A stretch of 64,000 nucleotides of DNA from Sphaerolaimus hirsutus (Eukaryota; Nematoda; Chromadorea; Monhysterida; Sphaerolaimidae), in assembly GCA_964036195.1 (NCBI GenBank), contig CAXIWS010000359.1, positions 18,917 through 82,916 of the forward strand, written 5' to 3'. Made by a program: the position numbers and the translations under genes. Shown here one piece after another: positions 55,788 to 64,000 of this stretch. How positions within the stretch are numbered: the stretch's first letter is position 1; each line of letters opens with the position of its first letter. The notes beneath the pieces are model-generated. The model made no database searches. It was not told where the DNA came from and saw only the letters and a program-made list of their open reading frames with translations.

Positions 55788-56820
55788 ATATGATAAACTG
55801 TTAAATTATTTGTGGACTGGAAATTTAGTTAGTGGTAAAATACACGCCAAAAAAATCACAAAAGGACTTTTTGCATCACCAGAAATTTTATATACAGAAG
55901 CAGTAAAATATAGGCCGGAAATAAGGCGTCAAGATGTACGTAATTGGCTTCAAAGAAAACGCGGTTATGTGTTAACAAAGCAAACTAAAACAAATAAGCG
56001 GAATACAAGACCCGTAATTGCTACCGGATTGTATAAAACTTTATCTATTGATATAGCTTTTTTTGCACCCGCTAAACCGAATTATAATTATGTTGGTGTA
56101 TTATTAGTAGTGTGCCCTTTCTCCGATATGATTCATTTTAGATTGTTGAAAAATAAATCAACTCACCATGTGAAGGTAAAATTTTCAGAAATTTTAAATG
56201 AAGTTAGATCAAGAGGTGGTGAACCTGATACAATTACTTGTGATTTGGGTAAGGAATTTGTTAGTAATGAATTTCGTGAGTTTTTGGAGGAAAATGGAAT
56301 AAATTTGAGGCCTTTAGCCTCGTATCAAAAAAATAGTCCAGTTGAACGAATTATTGGTACTATACGTTCTCGTTTAGGTAGACATTTTGCAACTACAAAT
56401 TTCAAACGTTATTATTACATAATTAAGCACTTAATTGATGCAATAAATAGAACACCAAGAAAGTATTTAAATGGTAAAGCACCTATACAGGTCACTATAT
56501 TCGATGATAGAAAAATATTTAAGAAGAGATTTTCACCCAAACTTCAACGTGGAACATTGCGAAATGTACCCCAAAACCGAAGACCAAAAGTAAAGTTTAA
56601 ATTGAATGATATTGTACATGCGCGTATACACAAAACATTTGCAAAGTCATCAGATCAACGATTTAGTGAAAATAAGTATTTTATTGCGGAAATTAACACA
56701 AATTTTGTACCATACACGTATAAAATATCAAAAGCCAAAGACGGTGAAGGCACATTGCCTACAGTTTTTTATGCGGGAGATTTAGTGTTAGCTGTTCAGA
56801 CAGAGGAGGATATTGCGTGA
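55771..56820 (+). CDS. INT: Retroviral-type DDE integrase of the second element
   Basis: 349 aa from the ATG at 55771. Triad: D in LSIDIAFF, D in TCDLGKEF, and E in NSPVERIIGTIRSRLG. N-terminal helical region QDVRNWLQRKRGYVL resembles the one in the 22561 integrase (PEVQKWLDTQKGYLM). C-terminal SH3-like part: FKLNDIVHARIHK and FYAGDLVLA. It inserts the element into host DNA. The position in the middle of the gene block, between the mid-size protein and the membrane protein, differs from the terminal integrase of the first element. Confidence 0.9.
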   Translation: MSGKNKYDKLLNYLWTGNLVSGKIHAKKITKGLFASPEILYTEAVKYRPEIRRQDVRNWLQRKRGYVLTKQTKTNKRNTRPVIATGLYKTLSIDIAFFAPAKPNYNYVGVLLVVCPFSDMIHFRLLKNKSTHHVKVKFSEILNEVRSRGGEPDTITCDLGKEFVSNEFREFLEENGINLRPLASYQKNSPVERIIGTIRSRLGRHFATTNFKRYYYIIKHLIDAINRTPRKYLNGKAPIQVTIFDDRKIFKKRFSPKLQRGTLRNVPQNRRPKVKFKLNDIVHARIHKTFAKSSDQRFSENKYFIAEINTNFVPYTYKISKAKDGEGTLPTVFYAGDLVLAVQTEEDIA

Positions 56821-56822
56821 AA

Positions 56823-57182
56823 ATGGCATTTGCGGCTGCTTTGAATAAAAGAAATCCCAATTTGAACACCAAAACTTCTCATGTGGACAAGAGTACAATT
56901 GAACCATTGGTTATGGAGGCCCCCAGGACTCAAACGAGTGATAAAGTTTGTAATGTGAATAAAAAATTAATTTTTCAATTTAGTATTACAACTTTGCAAT
57001 TTTTTACAGTCGTCATGTTGATAGTATTTATAACTACTTACTATGTACCGATAAATCAGTTTACTGAAACGTACACATTTGATTTTTTTAAATTACTCAA
57101 TTCTCCAGAGTCTTGGGAGCAATTATTACGATTATTTTATGTGAGTATAAATAACGCAACCAATCAGACTGTGATATCATAG
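56823..57182 (+). CDS. Single-span membrane protein
   Basis: 119 aa from the ATG at 56823. A polar N-terminal ~45 residues is followed by one hydrophobic span (TLQFFTVVMLIVFITTYYV), then about 50 residues with an N-x-T site near the end. No family recognised. Small membrane proteins are common in adintovirus-like elements and may sit in the virion membrane or assist exit; this is inference from location between integrase and penton-like genes. Confidence 0.6.
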   Translation: MAFAAALNKRNPNLNTKTSHVDKSTIEPLVMEAPRTQTSDKVCNVNKKLIFQFSITTLQFFTVVMLIVFITTYYVPINQFTETYTFDFFKLLNSPESWEQLLRLFYVSINNATNQTVIS

Positions 57183-57215
57183 ACTCCACCCATCTTTAAC
57201 TACAGTATCCTTATA

Positions 57216-58283
57216 ATGGAAACATACTCAAATCAAGCATATTTAGATTTAGTTTTGGATACCGATAATTTAACTTTTAATTTCCCAACTAATTTACAAT
57301 TTCATGCTAGTGAAAATTGGGAATTGGCGGTTCAATCTCTTTACATTAATAGCATAGATAAAAGTTGCGATTTTTTTAACGCTCAACTAGATGAATACTT
57401 TATCGTGTTAGATATTTTTGGTCAGTTTTATTTTGTAACGGTAAATTTTGATTCAATTTTATATAAAGTAGGTAATAAAAATTTTCTATTGAATGTTCCC
57501 ACAAAAGATGATATTTTGGCTTGTATAGTGAAGTCGATTGAAACGGATGCAATAAAATGTGATTTTATGGAGTTGTGGAATAAATGTAATCATCATTGGG
57601 CAGATATTTTATGGCAAATTAAATTATATCAACAGCAAAGTGAAAATGTCGGCGGCAAGGAAATCGTAAAGCGTGATGTCGCAGTTGAACAAGCTAGTAA
57701 ATCTCGTTTGGCTTATTTGGACACCACGCATGATTTTCGATTAACTAGAATAAGTAAGGAAGTAATGCCCATTTATAGGAGTGGAGACTTGGCTCCGAGT
57801 AGTAGTGGTGATGGTGGTGATTTGAAAAATATATTAAAATATAAAAATATACATAATTTTTTTGTTCTGGAAAAGTCACCTCAATGCTCTATGATTTTAC
57901 TCTCAAAACCTCTAAAGGAGTTGATCGGTATAAAATCTCAATTTATTTTTTCACAAATTGAAAAAAATATATGTAATATGGAAAATGGTGTGAGTAATTT
58001 TATTGGACGTAAAATGTTTTATCTAATATGTATGTCATCTCTGCAAAATACGATATTTGGGTCAAATAGGGTGAGTATAGCTAATATCCCTTTAAATTGT
58101 CAATTAATTACGGAAACAATTGATTTTCAACCAAAAAATATAAAATTTTTCCCATTTAGTTCAATTTTTACCGATAAACTACAATTTTTATTTTTGTTTG
58201 AAAATGGTACACATGTTTCATTTTTACCAAATGCTCAAATATTTTTATCATTGATTTTGCGTAAGAGACCCTTGCTACAATGA
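57216..58283 (+). CDS. Penton-like minor capsid protein
   Basis: 355 aa, beta-rich, beginning METYSNQAYLDLVLDTD. The N-terminal strand pattern (ENWELAVQSLYINSI) parallels the minor capsid protein of other Polintons, and it lies directly before the basic protein and the major capsid gene, the same order as penton, basic, capsid in the first element. Assignment rests on position and size more than on a diagnostic motif. Confidence 0.65.
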   Translation: METYSNQAYLDLVLDTDNLTFNFPTNLQFHASENWELAVQSLYINSIDKSCDFFNAQLDEYFIVLDIFGQFYFVTVNFDSILYKVGNKNFLLNVPTKDDILACIVKSIETDAIKCDFMELWNKCNHHWADILWQIKLYQQQSENVGGKEIVKRDVAVEQASKSRLAYLDTTHDFRLTRISKEVMPIYRSGDLAPSSSGDGGDLKNILKYKNIHNFFVLEKSPQCSMILLSKPLKELIGIKSQFIFSQIEKNICNMENGVSNFIGRKMFYLICMSSLQNTIFGSNRVSIANIPLNCQLITETIDFQPKNIKFFPFSSIFTDKLQFLFLFENGTHVSFLPNAQIFLSLILRKRPLLQ

Positions 58284-58301
58284 TTTTATCATATCAGATA
58301 C

Positions 58302-58309
58302 TATATAAG
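58302..58309 (+). promoter_or_regulatory. TATA box of the basic protein gene
   Basis: TATATAAGG begins about 50 bp before the ATG at 58352, just after the stop of the penton-like gene. Confidence 0.6.
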
Positions 58310-58351
58310 GACGATAATTGTACTATACCGCAATTGTTTGTGTGAATAAAA

Positions 58352-58810
58352 ATGGATAACGAGGCGTTGGAAAGTGATTGTCAAGAAATACATCAATATA
58401 ATTATGGAATGTCGTCAGTACCGAGCGCCAAGTTTCACAAAGAGAATATAGCCAGTAGAGCTAATTTTACGGGAATTGTGGGTTTGGGTGTTAATCCAAA
58501 TTTACAGTCAACTAGATCACTGAATGAGCCTGTTGTTGTCAGCTCAACTCACGCTAGTCAGAGCAATACTGGAACAAATAGAAAAAAACCAAAAAAGAAA
58601 AAACTTAAAAAAATGGAGGCAGATGTTTCAAAAACTGTCGGTTTAGGGGCTAAGAAAACTGGTAGGGGTAGGCGCAGAAAGCGACGGCGCGGTAGACCAA
58701 AATTTATGAAATCTGGATTTTTAGGCGGTAGAAAACGTAAAATTGGAGGGCGTAAACGACGCAAGAGATCCAAAAAAAATCCCGTTACAATTCCACTTTT
58801 TCCTACTTGA
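58352..58810 (+). CDS. Basic, core-like virion protein
   Basis: 152 aa. The first 60 residues are mixed (VPSAKFHKENIASRANFTG), then the protein becomes extremely Lys/Arg-rich (GRGRRRKRRRGRPKF; GGRKRKIGGRKRRKRSKK), ending VTIPLFPT. The composition is that of a DNA-condensing core protein such as adenovirus VII or X; GRPK is also AT-hook-like. Counterpart of 19962-20491 by position and by the shared Ser/Lys/Phe-Ala-Asn-Phe segment. Confidence 0.7.
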   Translation: MDNEALESDCQEIHQYNYGMSSVPSAKFHKENIASRANFTGIVGLGVNPNLQSTRSLNEPVVVSSTHASQSNTGTNRKKPKKKKLKKMEADVSKTVGLGAKKTGRGRRRKRRRGRPKFMKSGFLGGRKRKIGGRKRRKRSKKNPVTIPLFPT

Positions 58811-58826
58811 TTGGGTGTGGTGTGGG

Positions 58827-58836
58827 TATATAAATA
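58827..58836 (+). promoter_or_regulatory. TATA box of the major capsid gene
   Basis: TATATAAATA, 45 bp upstream of the ATG at 58881, supports that ATG rather than the longer upstream open frame from 58743. Confidence 0.65.
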
Positions 58837-58880
58837 GATGTTATTTTTCATTTGTATCGTATTACGTGGAAATAAAAATA

Positions 58881-60320
58881 ATGACTTCAATAAACGAAGT
58901 TGGGGGCACTGTTGTCGCTCCTGAAACATTACTCAAATCCAAACCAGATATAGACAGTAATTTTATTACTCCAGAATCTTTATATTATTATAAAGCGCCT
59001 GTTATAGATAGTTCATTCGTTGAACAACACATTTTACCAATCCCATTAATTACTCAACATCAAAATGACAGTACAAGTTGGACATTTGAAATAAATAGCT
59101 CTCAATATTATCTAGATTTGAGTAATTTATGGATTAGAATTCAGTTTAAGGTGGTTAAAAGTAATGGTAATACTATTTTCACAACGTGGGGAGATCCGGT
59201 ACCGCCCAGTACTGCGGGACAGGATTGTCAAGAATGGGTGGCCGTAATTCCGGGAATATCTCAAACAATGTGGCGAACTATAAAACTATTCTCAAAAGAT
59301 CAACTTTTGACTGAAACTTGCGATAATTATAGTTACATTTGTGAATTGAAAAATACAGTGTTGCAAGATTTGCAAAAAAATTACAAAAATAAAGAAATAC
59401 AAAATTGGTACTTGGAGGAATACGATAAACCCGATAGTGAAACAGAGTCATTCAAAAAACGCGCAAGATTAATTTCAGGTTCCAAAGTTTGCTGTTCTTA
59501 TGCACCATTGTTAGTAGATTTATTACAAACACGGTGTTTATGGCCTGCATCGTTTCCACTCAAAATTCAATTACAACGACACGAGGATGCATTTTTGCTC
59601 GAATGTTTCAAGAATGAAACTGACGCCCCAGGTTTTTTAGATGAAGTAAAAAAATATAAATTTGTTTTTCAAAAAGTTGAGTTATTTGGCAGATTTTTGC
59701 AACCAGATGCGGAAACCGGTAGAGCTATTGAGGAATTGATGGGAAAAAGACCTTTAAAAATGCACTTTTTGAATTGTAGGGTAGCTAGAACCCACATACC
59801 GCCGGGTGTCATGGAATCATCTACTAATGCCATATTGAGTGGAAAACTTCCAGCTTTTGTTTTGTTACAATTTATAGATAATAACAGGTATTTAACAAAC
59901 GATGTTTCAAAACCTAAATTTAATTTTACCCCGGCAAATATACAGAGAGCATCCGTTATTTTTGGTTCAGCTAGGATACCGCTTTATCCATATGAATTAG
60001 GATTGTTACCGCATTCGGATTTAGGATTTGAAATTGCATTTGCAGATTTATGTAGATGTATCAAGAAAAATTTTGGTGTTGAAAATTCAGTTTCATTTGA
60101 AGATTTTAAAAGTGGAAAATTTATATTAGCAATTGACCCAACACCGTGTAAAGTAGATTCTGAACAAAGCAATTTGAATAGTATTGGGAGTTTAGCGTTA
60201 GATTTGAGATTTAATCAACCAATTGGACCCCACGGCTTAACTGTACTAGTTTTTATGTTCAATGTGGCTTCAATACATTTACACCCTGATAGAACAATTT
60301 TAAGTAATGCAAATTACTGA
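58881..60320 (+). CDS. Double jelly-roll major capsid protein
   Basis: 479 aa from the ATG chosen by the TATA box (starts MTSINEVGGTVVAPETLL). N-terminal HILPIPLITQHQND then SQYYLDLSNLWIRIQFKV are the first-barrel strands shared by adintovirus/Polinton capsids. The middle has LQTRCLWPASFPLKIQLQR, the equivalent of the LLIPG segment of the first element. The C-terminus GLTVLVFMFNVASIHLHPDRTI matches the usual final strand with the Ile-x-Asp/Arg ending. It would form the icosahedral shell. Intronless. Confidence 0.85.
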   Translation: MTSINEVGGTVVAPETLLKSKPDIDSNFITPESLYYYKAPVIDSSFVEQHILPIPLITQHQNDSTSWTFEINSSQYYLDLSNLWIRIQFKVVKSNGNTIFTTWGDPVPPSTAGQDCQEWVAVIPGISQTMWRTIKLFSKDQLLTETCDNYSYICELKNTVLQDLQKNYKNKEIQNWYLEEYDKPDSETESFKKRARLISGSKVCCSYAPLLVDLLQTRCLWPASFPLKIQLQRHEDAFLLECFKNETDAPGFLDEVKKYKFVFQKVELFGRFLQPDAETGRAIEELMGKRPLKMHFLNCRVARTHIPPGVMESSTNAILSGKLPAFVLLQFIDNNRYLTNDVSKPKFNFTPANIQRASVIFGSARIPLYPYELGLLPHSDLGFEIAFADLCRCIKKNFGVENSVSFEDFKSGKFILAIDPTPCKVDSEQSNLNSIGSLALDLRFNQPIGPHGLTVLVFMFNVASIHLHPDRTILSNANY

Positions 60321-60325
60321 TTGAT

Positions 60326-60844
60326 ATGGATATGAGTGACATTATGCTCATTTTGACAAATGATCGAGTAACTAAATTGAAAGCTCATTGTGTTACTTTG
60401 GAAAATGTTTTTACGTTACCAGTAGGTCATGCAGTTGTGATCTTTTTACAATACAATCAGTTACCATATGGTCATTTTGTTTCGTTATATCGTAAATCGC
60501 ATGATTCTATTGTTTGTTTTGATAGCCTAGGTGCTGCACGAAATCTTCATGGTGAAACCACTAATTATTTATTGACAAATTATGCACCCAATTGTACTAA
60601 TATTGTGATAAATAGCATACAACAACAAAATACAAATTCATCTAAATGTGGTATTTTTGCCCTAATATTCGTAAAACTTGTACTTTTGTTTTCAATGAAG
60701 CGGCAGAATACTACGCTAAAAAATGTGATTCATATAATAAATGATTATAAAAACAATATCAATGTACTTTTTAAAATGCTATTTTCTACCGCTAATTTAT
60801 ATCATAAACTTAGTCAAAATGCGATAAAATTGATAAAAGAATAA
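60326..60844 (+). CDS. Adenain-like cysteine protease
   Basis: 172 aa. Catalytic His in YGHFVSLYRK, Asp in VCFDSLG, and Cys in SSKCGIFALIFVKL (normal Cys-Gly, unlike the first element). It follows the major capsid gene by 5 bp, as in the first element. It would cleave capsid precursors in maturing particles. The C-terminal ~40 residues are lysine/asparagine-rich extension. Confidence 0.85.
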   Translation: MDMSDIMLILTNDRVTKLKAHCVTLENVFTLPVGHAVVIFLQYNQLPYGHFVSLYRKSHDSIVCFDSLGAARNLHGETTNYLLTNYAPNCTNIVINSIQQQNTNSSKCGIFALIFVKLVLLFSMKRQNTTLKNVIHIINDYKNNINVLFKMLFSTANLYHKLSQNAIKLIKE

Positions 60845-60902
60845 ACTGTTAATACCTTCACCACAATCAAATGAATAACCATCACCACTACAGTCGGTAA
60901 AT

Positions 60903-61838
60903 TTAGATGGTAGCATCTACGAAGCCCGCATCAGGCGGCGGTATGGATGTATCAATCACCGGGTCTTTGTTCAGATTCCTAATTAGATTGTCATTGTTTA
61001 TGTTCAACAAATCATTTAATGGACTGTCTGTGCCCTGATACACGGGTGGTGGCAATGGTTTTGGTGGGAAGTTGGTGATCCAGTCGGGTTTTTTTGGTGC
61101 GAAAAACAGGGCGTTACCATTACACGAGTGCTTGTTGTGGTGATCCTTCGGGTGATAGACAGAAGACCCCCATTCTGGTCCATATTCGTCCACGTAACCT
61201 ACATTTGAATACATTAATAACTCACAAAAATTAAAAAATATGGTTAATTTACCCTGTGGAATGGGGTTTCGTCCTTCGGCAAAATCTGTCCTCATCAAAT
61301 AATTGTGAAATCCTTGTTCTGGATTGGGGGGGTTGCCAGCGTGGATTTTGGCCTCCATAGGAATTTCCACCAGACCGACCCTCGTAAACACTTCGCATAT
61401 GGCGTCTACCACATGCATGCCGCGGTACACGTAGAATGGTGCATCCGAGAAGTTGAACAGCAAAACGCCGGTATTACCGTACCAGGACATATTGTCTGAG
61501 TATTTTTAGTCAGGTATACTTACCACAAATGCATTCATAATTCGACGTAACGTACCCGCATGCATGACCACTCCATTGTATAGAGCTAATCCTAGTCTAC
61601 TGACCAGTCTAATGTAACGACCGGGTGGTGCACGCAGCTTCAAATCAAACAAGATGTAGGCTCGCCCGCCGTAGGGAGGGATTTCGTAGTCGTACGCGCT
61701 ATACAGCTGGAAGTGATTGTCACCAATTGACAAGCTTGGGTGAATTCCGCGATTGGATGCCATTTGGTAGGCCACAGCCGGTGCTGGACATTTGACCACT
61801 TGTTCGGTCATTTTGTCTTTGACCACTTGTTCTGTCAT
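60903..61838 (-). CDS. dUTPase-fold protein with altered active-site motifs, spliced
   Basis: Exons 61838-61556 and 61495-60903 (60-nt GT-AG intron), with an optional in-frame 54-nt intron at 61199-61252. About 290 aa. dUTPase landmarks are plain: YSAYDYEIPP then FDLKLRAPPGRYIRL (motif 1 and following), RLGLA where motif 2 has RSGLA, and GNTGVLLFNFSD with RGMHVVDAICEVF (motif 4 region). The motif 2 serine is Leu, the Asp before YSAYDY is Gln, and the glycine-rich motif 5 is replaced by a long Pro-rich extension (FPPKPLPPPVY). The enzyme is therefore probably inactive and reused, as with dUTPase-related proteins in large DNA viruses; that use is inference. It runs opposite to the capsid genes. 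Confidence 0.75.
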
Positions 61839-61930
61839 TTTGTCTATTCAACAGGTTGTAGACTGGAACTCGGCTGGTTGTTTTCTTTTCTCAGTTGACT
61901 GAATGATGGCAATTACTTCAAAAGTGGCCA

Positions 61931-61940
61931 CTTTTATATT
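61931..61940 (-). promoter_or_regulatory. TATA box of the dUTPase-fold gene
   Basis: Read on the minus strand, AATATAAAAG lies about 95 bp upstream of the ATG at 61838. With the box at 62124 it forms a divergent promoter region. Confidence 0.55.
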
Positions 61941-62123
61941 CACCCAGTGAGTGGTTAAAATGTGATGCAAACTTTGTACACGTGTTGAAAAGTATAGGTG
62001 ATTTCAATAATGGAATCCAAAAAATATTTTTTTGTATAGTGAATTTAGTGACGCGGTCTGCAAATTTTTATTTTGTATAGGGGAATTGACAATGCATTGC
62101 ATTTTAACACTCAACAGATCTAG

Positions 62124-62131
62124 TATAAAAG
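62124..62131 (+). promoter_or_regulatory. TATA box of the right-end plus-strand gene
   Basis: TATAAAAG, 93 bp before the ATG at 62217, followed by CATTCTGTCTGTCTTG where transcription may start. Confidence 0.55.
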
Positions 62132-62216
62132 TCAGCCCTTTTCTCATACTAGTCATTCTGTCTGTCTTGAAAAGACTCGACTGATTACCAAAACGGCCAC
62201 ACCGCAAATTCACTTA

Positions 62217-62951
62217 ATGTTTGCCCCCTTGGCTGCGGCACACAGCGCGATGAGTAAAGTAGGGAAAAAGCAGGGTGTAGACGTGGAAACTAAACAACCA
62301 CCTCTTGAAAAAGCCCCCAGTGATGATATTGCAGAAAATGACCAACAAAATGGTCAAAATAAGAATACTTACACAGGTGAGGTAAATTTTGAATGACAAG
62401 TAGTGGCTGTAAAAGCATAAAATTTACAGAGGGTGGTCCGATGTGGAATAAATGGAAGAAATATAATCGACCCCTATGTACCGTCAATAATTACAGTCTC
62501 CTAACCTTTGCTCTATGCGCGTGGTGCAGCTCTAAAACTAAATATTTACCCAGTATTCTATGGGGAGATGAAAGTATCAATGTTTCAGTTAGATTGTGTA
62601 AACATTGTCGTGTTAGGCATGAGAAGATGGTGAATATTTTACGCAGTCGACAAAATAAAAGAGATGAAATTGAAAGAAACATTTACAGGACACCCACAGA
62701 AAGTGAAAAGTGGGATAGCCCACCTGAGGAAGGACCACCAACCAAACATGGAAAAAGAGGTAATAATTTGAAAACAACTCACCGGTCTGTTTTACCTCAG
62801 AGTACTCACAGACGGAAATGGAGAACGTGGGGGAACGCCCACCGACGCCGATACCGCCGATACAACACATGAGGAGGAGGCCGAGACCTCCACCGCTGCC
62901 ACCACTAGATCCCCAGCAACCAGTTCCAGCAGCCGCTCAAGCAGAAAATAA
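62217..62951 (+). CDS. Spliced right-end protein with paired CxxC motifs
   Basis: Exons 62217-62376, 62430-62759 and 62812-62951, with 53- and 52-nt introns, in frame; about 209 aa. Polar N-terminus (SKVGKKQGVDVE), then CAWC and CKHC separated by about 27 residues, a likely zinc-binding ribbon, then a charged linker and a Thr/Ser/Ala tail. No family recognised. Its own TATA box and its splicing, unlike the unspliced core block, suggest an early or regulatory gene; inference. It shares its last exon, in another frame, with the 62818 frame. Confidence 0.55.
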
Positions 62952-63258
62952 AATGGACAAAAAACCCACGGGGTTGTGGGGTTTCATTTATAAATTTCCC
63001 GATATTGATGAAGGTGAGGGTGATTTTGACCACGACGACGATCCACGCGCCGGATTTATGACTTCACGCTTTTCAAAACCATTTTCTGCCGTACTGCATG
63101 AACATTGCCACCATTATCACCCGTCTGATGCCACCGACGAAAATGAGGAAATGGAAACCGGTGAAAGTGATGAAGTGAAAAATTTTAAAAAAGGAGGTGT
63201 ACGCCTACTTAACGGTGGCAAATTAACCCTGAATGTTACATGCAACAATAAGCTCTAG
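62818..63258 (+). CDS. Acidic protein overlapping the CxxC gene in another frame
   Basis: 146 aa, MENVGERPPTPIPPIQH start, Pro-rich beginning, then GLWGFIYKFPDIDEGEGDFD with an Asp/Glu cluster, a His/Cys patch (HEHCHHYHP), and ENEEMETGESDE. The first 130 bp overlap the last exon of the preceding gene. It could be a separate protein or an alternatively spliced exon of the same transcript; I cannot tell. No family recognised. Confidence 0.5.
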   Translation: MENVGERPPTPIPPIQHMRRRPRPPPLPPLDPQQPVPAAAQAENKMDKKPTGLWGFIYKFPDIDEGEGDFDHDDDPRAGFMTSRFSKPFSAVLHEHCHHYHPSDATDENEEMETGESDEVKNFKKGGVRLLNGGKLTLNVTCNNKL

Positions 63259-63399
63259 TACTTACCATGTACATTTGATAATAATGTTTTAGTATTTTTG
63301 TGCACGTGCGCCTAGTTACTCGTTCGCCCATATTTACTCGTGTTACCCGCTTATGTTACACATTTCCTACCCATTTACCCAATAAAATAACACAAAACC

Positions 63400-63540
63400 G
63401 TAAATTGTGCCCGAGGAATGCAAACAAACACACGCGAGCACCCCCGCGATGCAATCGCGTCACTTGCGTACAGTGTGCGAGCGCACGCGTGCACTCGCGC
63501 ACTCGTACGCAGGACCGCACTCGCGTACGCACTCACGTGG

Positions 63541-63575
<35 letters not shown>

Positions 63576-63590
63576 CGTTTGGGGGGTACC
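63400..63590. repeat. ACGC/ACTCGCGT microsatellite
   Basis: Degenerate CGCACTCGCGTACGC repeats run into a pure (ACGC)n tract at 63541-63575. Frames across it are products of the repeat. Confidence 0.85.
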
Positions 63591-63599
63591 ACCCATAGG

Positions 63600-64000
63600 G
63601 TGGTTGGGTAATCTGCGGGTGTCAACTCACCCGCTTGCGACGGCGGCGGCTACTTGAGACCCCAAAGTAAAAACACGCAGCCGCCGCCGTCGCTAACGAA
63701 GCGGTCTTTGAGACCGCGCAGGGCTGCGAAATGATGGGGGTTGTATTGCGCGCGGTGCAGCGCTGGCGTGCCGTTGGACGGGTGCGTGAGCGCACCCTGG
63801 GGCGCCCGAGCGCCTCACTGCGTGCGGACCGGCCCGCCCTGGGGCACCCGAGCGCCGCACTGCGCGCGGGCCGACGCGGGCGCGCGAGCGCGCCCTGGGG
63901 CACCCGAGCGCCTCACTGCGTGCGGACCGGCCCGCCCTGGGGCACCCGAGCGCCGCACTGCGCGCGGGCCGGCGCGGGCGCGCGAGCGCGCCCTGGGGCA
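63600..64000. repeat. GC-rich ~94-bp tandem repeat, continues past the window
   Basis: From about 63790, units with CCCTGGGGCACCCGAGCGCC and CACTGCGTGCGGACCGGCCC recur every ~94 bp, each unit built of two ~47-bp halves. Just before it, GCGACGGCGGCGGC (63637) and GCCGCCGCCGTCGC (63681) form a hairpin. Base composition contrasts sharply with the AT-rich element to the left, so the Polinton-like element probably ends by 63.3 kb. Confidence 0.75.

Noticed and set aside
58743-58880. Upstream extension of the second capsid gene
   Set aside because: It overlaps the end of the basic protein gene and the TATA box at 58827; the ATG at 58881 gives the usual capsid N-terminus.
61491-61555. A 28-nt intron starting at GTAAGT near 61524 in the dUTPase-fold gene
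   Set aside because: It is too short and puts the next exon out of frame; the upstream GTACGT donor gives a 60-nt intron and keeps the dUTPase pattern.
63300-63903. His/Thr/Arg and Ala/Arg-rich frames at the right edge
   Set aside because: Translations of the ACGC microsatellite and the GC-rich tandem repeat; no gene signals.

Overview
The window is nuclear DNA from an animal, most likely an aquatic invertebrate; I cannot name the species. Genes have GT-AG spliceosomal introns (many 50-90 nt, some larger), TATA boxes and no bacterial operon signals. The sequence is mostly mobile DNA, and there is one 200-base N gap (27085-27284).

Region 1 (1-22.96 kb) holds a Polinton/Maverick-type element whose genes are broken up by introns but still read through once spliced. 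It has a protein-primed family B DNA polymerase (10245-15666, +). On the minus strand are a small capsid-associated protein, a packaging ATPase, an adenain-like protease, a double jelly-roll major capsid protein, a basic protein, a penton-like protein and a DDE integrase (22561 down to 15656). To the left, on the plus strand, are a 12-exon gene for a glycosylated coiled-coil membrane protein (347-6621) and a 5-exon gene of unknown function (7924-9476). No left terminal repeat is visible. A 266-bp foldback with AGT...ACT ends (22694-22959) marks a possible right boundary.

Region 2 (23-32.6 kb) has no convincing gene. It is a graveyard of short elements: two hAT-like elements with exact 8-bp target duplications, several foldback elements, C-rich repeats and the gap.

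Region 3 (32.68-48.62 kb) is bounded by matching inverted repeats and looks like one very large PIF/Harbinger-like element. It carries an intact spliced DDE transposase (44833-47738, +), a divergently oriented gene of about 27 exons with an AT-hook (44597-33919, -), and a small gene nested between that gene's exons (40256-41239, +). Its introns are packed with minisatellites and nested hAT miniature elements.

Region 4 (49-63.3 kb) is a second, unrelated Polinton/adintovirus-like element. It is AT-rich and compact, and its core genes are unspliced and often overlap by a few bases: polymerase B (broken by a frameshift in a TA run), ATPase, two small proteins, integrase, a membrane protein, penton-like protein, basic protein, major capsid protein and protease. 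A spliced right-end block follows, including a dUTPase-fold protein with altered active-site residues. The window ends in an ACGC microsatellite and a GC-rich tandem repeat.

The most striking signal links regions 1 and 3. At least eight introns are themselves copies, or diverged copies, of one short inverted-repeat element with ends like GTGGCAGTCCCAAACC. Most are flanked by CAG on both sides, so the element end supplies the GT donor and the duplicated CAG target supplies the AG acceptor. These are introners, and they have colonised the genes of other selfish elements.
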